From Candidatus Melainabacteria bacterium (lineage in GTDB: Bacteria > Cyanobacteriota > Vampirovibrionia > Obscuribacterales > Obscuribacteraceae), in assembly GCA_017307165.1 (NCBI GenBank), contig JAFKGK010000002.1:372001-436000 (forward strand): a stretch of 64,000 nt of DNA. Direction: 5' to 3'. Position numbers and translations under genes: made by a program. Below, piece by piece: positions 61,408-64,000 of the stretch. Position 1 is the stretch's first letter. Each line of letters begins with the position of its first letter. A model generated the notes under the pieces. It was not told where the DNA came from. It searched no databases and saw only the letters and a program-made list of their open reading frames with translations.

Positions 61408-61854
61408 CTAGTAGTTGTCGTCGTAAGGAACAACGAAACCTTTGCCTTGGAAGATCATGCTGTGGCTGCCGGAGTGGGGGCTGGGATAGCCGACGAAACC
61501 GTGCTTGATGCCATAGCCAGCGCCATGGAGTACACCATAGGCAGAACCAGCGACCAGGCCGACTGGACCACCGGTTACGGAACCGGCGACCATTTCGTAT
61601 ACGCCGTCTTCGTTACCGAGGTTGCGAGCAACCATCTTGGTACCGCCAATAGCGCCCTTGATGCCGTCTTGGAAAGCGGCAGTAGGAACGTCCCATGCAG
61701 TAGTCACTGCCATCGATACTAGACGGCAAGGGAAATACCACATTTCGTAGATGACCCGAGCGGATTCGGGACGCTCAGGATAAGCCATGCCAGGAGCTAC
61801 ACCGGCCAAAAGACCAGCGGCCACAAGCAATGACGAAAGAATTTTCTTTTGCAT
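61408..61854 (-). CDS. Exported glycine-rich protein, paralogue 1 of 4
   Basis: 148 residues. A Sec signal (LLVAAGLLAGVAPGMA) precedes a core shared with the next three genes: a PCRLVSMAVTTAWDVPTAAFQDG segment, a GAIGGTKMVARNLGNEDGVYEM segment, and a glycine-rich helix GPVGLVAGSAYGVLHGAGYG. The C-terminus differs from the others (YPSPHSGSHSMIFQGKGF). The glycine spacing suggests membrane insertion or helix packing. The layout recalls the TIGR04073 exosortase-associated proteins but the match is not firm. Last gene of the array. Confidence 0.78.
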   Translation of the reverse strand: MQKKILSSLLVAAGLLAGVAPGMAYPERPESARVIYEMWYFPCRLVSMAVTTAWDVPTAAFQDGIKGAIGGTKMVARNLGNEDGVYEMVAGSVTGGPVGLVAGSAYGVLHGAGYGIKHGFVGYPSPHSGSHSMIFQGKGFVVPYDDNY

Positions 61855-61886
61855 TTCTATTAAACCTTCCGTTAACTATGCGTAGA

Positions 61887-62291
61887 TTATTTCTCTTCCA
61901 TGGTGATGTAAGACCATCTGCTGAAAGGTTTTTCCCAACCTTTTTTCCAGCCGTGGAAGAAACCGCGATATACGCCATGACCGCTACCGAGGATCATACC
62001 GGCAGAACCGCCAGTAGGAGCAGCAGCTGCACGTTGGCCCCAGCCTTTTTCGTCGCCAAATTTTTCGGCTACGTGGTTGGTGCCCTTGAGTCCCCAATGG
62101 TAACTATCGTCTATCGGGCCACTTACAGTGCCTGATACCAGAGCACCGCTCACTGCGCCGACTGTACGAAAGGGTGCTTGAAGTACCCACATTACAGGCT
62201 TAGCCTCATAGTCCATAGCCATTGCCGGAGCGACAGCCGAAGTCATGAGGGTGGCCGACAAAATCAATTGACCGAGAGTTTTGTTTGTCAT
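61887..62291 (-). CDS. Exported glycine-rich protein, paralogue 2 of 4
   Basis: 134 residues from the ATG at 62289-62291, with GGTGGGA upstream. Signal QLILSATLMTSAVAPAMA. The core aligns with its neighbours: APFRTVGAVSGALVSGTVSG, GLKGTNHVAEKFGDEKGWGQ, GGSAGMILGSGHGVYRGFFHG and the C-terminal GWEKPFSRWSYITMEEK. The last motif (G-W/F-EKPFS-x-x-S/A-Y/F) is kept in three of the four. Confidence 0.78.
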   Translation of the reverse strand: MTNKTLGQLILSATLMTSAVAPAMAMDYEAKPVMWVLQAPFRTVGAVSGALVSGTVSGPIDDSYHWGLKGTNHVAEKFGDEKGWGQRAAAAPTGGSAGMILGSGHGVYRGFFHGWKKGWEKPFSRWSYITMEEK

Positions 62292-62312
62292 TATTCCCAC
62301 CGTTTCTATGCT

Positions 62313-62344
62313 CTGCCCGGCATTACTTGGCTAATGCCGGGCAG
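62313..62344. repeat. Perfect 13-bp inverted repeat between array genes
   Basis: CTGCCCGGCATTA at 62313-62325 and TAATGCCGGGCAG at 62332-62344, loop of 6. No T-run follows on either strand, so it more likely acts as an RNA processing or stability hairpin between paralogues 3 and 2 than as a terminator. Confidence 0.8.
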
Positions 62345-62353
62345 AAAACCTAA

Positions 62354-62734
62354 TTACTTATCTTCAGTTACGAGATAGGACTCTACGCTGAAAGGTTTTT
62401 CCCAACCAGTCACGAAACCATGACGGGCTCCAGAAACTGCGCCATAAGGGATACCCCAGGCGAAGCCCCACGGTACGCCGATTGCGAAAGCGGCGATATT
62501 TTGAGTGAATCCTCTGTTATCACCAAATCTCTCGGCGAGCGAACGTTGAGCTCTGACGGGCGAACGCCACAGAGACTCTACGAGTACGCCTTCGGGACAG
62601 TCAAAAACGCCAGCGGTTACCGAACCGAGGAAGCTGGCTGCGCTACCGAGAGGACCATCAGCGGCCATCGACGGCAAAGCGGCTCCGAGGCTCATTACAG
62701 CGGCGGACATCATTGCTACTAGTTCTTTTTTCAT
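62354..62734 (-). CDS. Exported glycine-rich protein, paralogue 3 of 4
   Basis: 126 residues from the ATG at 62732-62734. Signal LVAMMSAAVMSLGAALPSMA. The core reads GSAASFLGSVTAGVFDCPEG, LAERFGDNRGFTQN, GVPWGFAWGIPYGAVSGARHG and GWEKPFSVESYLVTEDK. A Cys in FDCPEG replaces the aromatic or Pro region of the others. It is followed by the 13-bp hairpin. Confidence 0.78.
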   Translation of the reverse strand: MKKELVAMMSAAVMSLGAALPSMAADGPLGSAASFLGSVTAGVFDCPEGVLVESLWRSPVRAQRSLAERFGDNRGFTQNIAAFAIGVPWGFAWGIPYGAVSGARHGFVTGWEKPFSVESYLVTEDK

Positions 62735-62753
62735 TTCCCTCACCACCTGTTAG

Positions 62754-62779
62754 GAGGATGGCTCATCAGAACCATCCTC
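62754..62779. repeat. 8-bp inverted repeat between array genes
   Basis: GAGGATGG and CCATCCTC separated by 10 bases, between paralogues 4 and 3. No T-run. It is a second intergenic hairpin in the array, unrelated in sequence to the one at 62313. Confidence 0.6.
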
Positions 62780-62796
62780 TCAACGACACCTATTAA

Positions 62797-63186
62797 TTAG
62801 TCTTCTTTGAATGTGAAAGCGTCTTTCGAGAAAGGCTTCTCGAAGCCGGTTTTCATACCATGCCAGCAACCGTCGAACATGCCGTACGCTGCACCACCTA
62901 CGATACCGAAGGGAGCGCCTACGATGGCACCGGTCCACTGCTGATACATACCATCTTCATTACCGAGCTTGCCTGCGACCCATTGAGTCGATTTGATGGC
63001 GCCACGGTTGCCGTCTCTGACAACGCCAAGTGGCACTCCAACTACAGAACCCACACCGGAACCAACAACTCTGACGGGGAAGAGGCAAATCGATCTGAAT
63101 GTATCGTCATCCGCATGGGAAGGGGCGACCAAAGTGCCAACCAGAGCCGAGGCTAGTATGAATGATGACGCTAACTTTTTAAGCAT
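62797..63186 (-). CDS. Exported glycine-rich protein, paralogue 4 of 4 (first in operon)
   Basis: 129 residues from the ATG at 63184-63186, with GGAGA five bases upstream. Signal LASSFILASALVGTLVAPSHA. The core is FPVRVVGSGVGSVVGVPLGV, NRGAIKSTQWVAGKLGNEDG, GAPFGIVGGAAYGMFDGCWHG and GFEKPFSKDAFTFKED. As the promoter-proximal gene of the array it may be the most strongly expressed. It shares the KLGNEDG-type motif with paralogue 1. Confidence 0.8.
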   Translation of the reverse strand: MLKKLASSFILASALVGTLVAPSHADDDTFRSICLFPVRVVGSGVGSVVGVPLGVVRDGNRGAIKSTQWVAGKLGNEDGMYQQWTGAIVGAPFGIVGGAAYGMFDGCWHGMKTGFEKPFSKDAFTFKED

Positions 63187-63855
63187 GCAAATCTCCATCT
63201 CTTAGCAACGTGTTTAGGAAAATCCTGAGCCAACTCGGCCCGAGACCACCTCACATTCTACTCAAATATTCTAGAAGGTCCATATTTAATGCGCTGGACT
63301 TTTGGGCACCCTTGGGCAAGACGTGCCACCTGGCCACCATACAGCCAATTATTTATCATGTAAAAATTGTGTTGGATTACAGCCTCTTTTCAAGCCCTAT
63401 ATCTAGTGTCGGTAGGATATCCCTACGCTGAAATATAGGCAGAATGAGGGTCTTGCTGAGAGATGGAAATCAAGTGGTGCATCCGGCACCAAAAGCGATA
63501 TCAAGAGGCTGCTTGGTCTAGTTATTTGAAAAATGACCGACATGCCGGGGATTATGTTCCCCTTTCACTGAACGGATGACCCGATGCTCCGCCCATTTCT
63601 TTCTCTTTTATATAACCAGATCTGGTTTCACCAATGGTGCAAGCTCCGACCTGTCTTAGATATTGCAGCTCTTAGATAATACGAGGCAGGGCAGGCATAG
63701 AAGGGAGGGCAGATGGGGCAAATTGTGTAGGCCGCCTTGCGCAGCACCAGCGGCCGGCAATTTGTCTCATCTGCCTGCCATCTCTAATCCAATTTAGAGG
63801 CAGCACGATCTCATCTGCCTGCCATCTCTAATCCAATTTAGATGCAGCACGATCC
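63187..63855. other. Non-coding region upstream of the array
   Basis: About 670 bases between the array and the truncated gene at the window edge. It must hold the array promoter. I see no ORF with good codon use, no tRNA and no clear terminator hairpin, only the 44-bp duplication described separately and a small GGTGC/GCACC hairpin near 63475. Confidence 0.7.
63765..63852. repeat. 44-bp tandem duplication (two copies, one mismatch)
   Basis: The unit begins TCTCATCTGCCTGCCATCTC and ends GGCAGCACGA. Copy 1 is 63765-63808 and copy 2 is 63809-63852, differing by one G/T. It lies just after the stop of the minus-strand gene at the window edge. Confidence 0.9.
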
Positions 63856-64000
63856 CTAATGCACAGCTGTTTCCGCTACGCCTGCATGCTCTGTACGATG
63901 CCATTTGCTGGTCTGCTTGCCAAAAAATATCTTGCAAAACGAGACGATGATTACAGGGACCCAATGGCCATAGATATAGGCAGTGACAAAAAAGCTCTCG
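63856..64000 (-). CDS. C-terminal fragment of a membrane protein, possibly family 2 glycosyltransferase
   Basis: A 47-residue open frame runs from the window edge to a TAG at 63856-63858: ESFFVTAYIYGHWVPVIIVS then FCKIFFGKQTSKWHRTEHAG. A hydrophobic helix followed by a basic stretch with KWHRTEHAG resembles the tail of processive family 2 glycosyltransferases, where a similar W-x-K/R-T-x-H stretch follows the last membrane helix. The gene continues beyond the window, so the call is tentative. Not a short chance frame: it is open from the edge and has membrane-like codon content. Confidence 0.5.
   Translation of the reverse strand, partial: ESFFVTAYIYGHWVPVIIVSFCKIFFGKQTSKWHRTEHAGVAETAVH

Noticed and set aside
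62313..62344. 13-bp hairpin as a Rho-independent terminator
   Set aside because: Neither strand has a T-run after the stem, and transcription must continue to the next paralogue.
63187..63764. Hidden RNA gene upstream of the array
   Set aside because: No tRNA-like fold, known riboswitch core or strong hairpin with T-run could be found by eye.

Overview
The window looks like a chromosome segment from a non-photosynthetic cyanobacterial relative of the Obscuribacter/Melainabacteria (Vampirovibrionia) kind. This is an inference. It rests on a minCDE set, a cyanobacterial-type DUF3370 protein, an unspliced tRNA-Leu(UAA), a great many secreted TPR and unknown proteins, and proteins made of repeated MshEN-like modules. 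There are no rRNA genes, CRISPR arrays, prophage genes or recognisable insertion sequences. Base composition looks even throughout. Many genes lack a clear Shine-Dalgarno sequence and some appear leaderless or nearly so.

Layout. 1-3812 (minus): a division and shape operon, minC-minD-minE-rodA plus a small monooxygenase-fold protein. 3992-5433 (minus): MeaB-type GTPase and a coiled-coil protein. 5515-6663: nagA. 6675-12125: an MshEN-repeat protein, a TPR protein, an SF1-helicase-like protein with a possible sigma-4-like N-terminus, and a DUF3370 protein. 12185-14288 (plus): ferritin-like protein, ferrochelatase and a Lon-N protein. 14285-21419: secreted or unknown proteins, an FKBP lipoprotein, an LRR protein and a GspE-like protein without its ATPase domain. 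21523-24048 (plus): TPR protein, histidine kinase and response regulator. 24011-29494 (minus): a lipoprotein with a LysM-like protein, then a Dnmt2-like methyltransferase coupled to an RluE-like pseudouridine synthase. 29527-30585: mltG. 30582-36417 (minus): a translationally coupled secreted set led by an M1 aminopeptidase. 36506-39030: sulfur-transfer proteins (metallo-beta-lactamase/rhodanese fusion and a free rhodanese). 39093-40013: FAH-fold hydrolase and tRNA-Leu. 40265-45171: J-like/MshEN protein, TPR proteins, a 27-residue membrane microprotein behind a pair of palindromes, a DUF2237 protein and an acyl-CoA synthetase.

45382-46635 is isocitrate dehydrogenase with a terminator. It is followed by the most unusual operon (46746-51031): a ureidoglycolate-lyase-family protein, a cyanuric-acid-hydrolase/barbiturase-family ring-opening amidohydrolase, and an 866-residue fusion of an alpha/beta hydrolase to a full ThDP-dependent enzyme. 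A membrane sulfatase-like protein on the other strand separates it from a second operon (52820-57661). That operon has a 2-aminoethylphosphonate-transaminase-like enzyme, a PntC/sugar-nucleotidyltransferase-like enzyme, a small membrane protein, a methyltransferase, a GNAT/FemAB-like acyltransferase and a TagB/TagF-type phosphotransferase. It reads as a pathway that activates a small amine-bearing group with a nucleotide and attaches it to an envelope polymer.

57676-61180 holds a secreted protein, murF and the largest MshEN-repeat protein. 61408-63186 (minus) is a tandem array of four short paralogous exported glycine-rich proteins. The last 650 bases are largely non-coding with a 44-bp tandem duplication. 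The window then ends inside the C-terminus of a gene that may encode a family 2 glycosyltransferase. The strongest candidates for undescribed biology are the 46746-51031 operon, the 52820-57661 operon, the four-gene exported array, and the palindrome pair with its microprotein.
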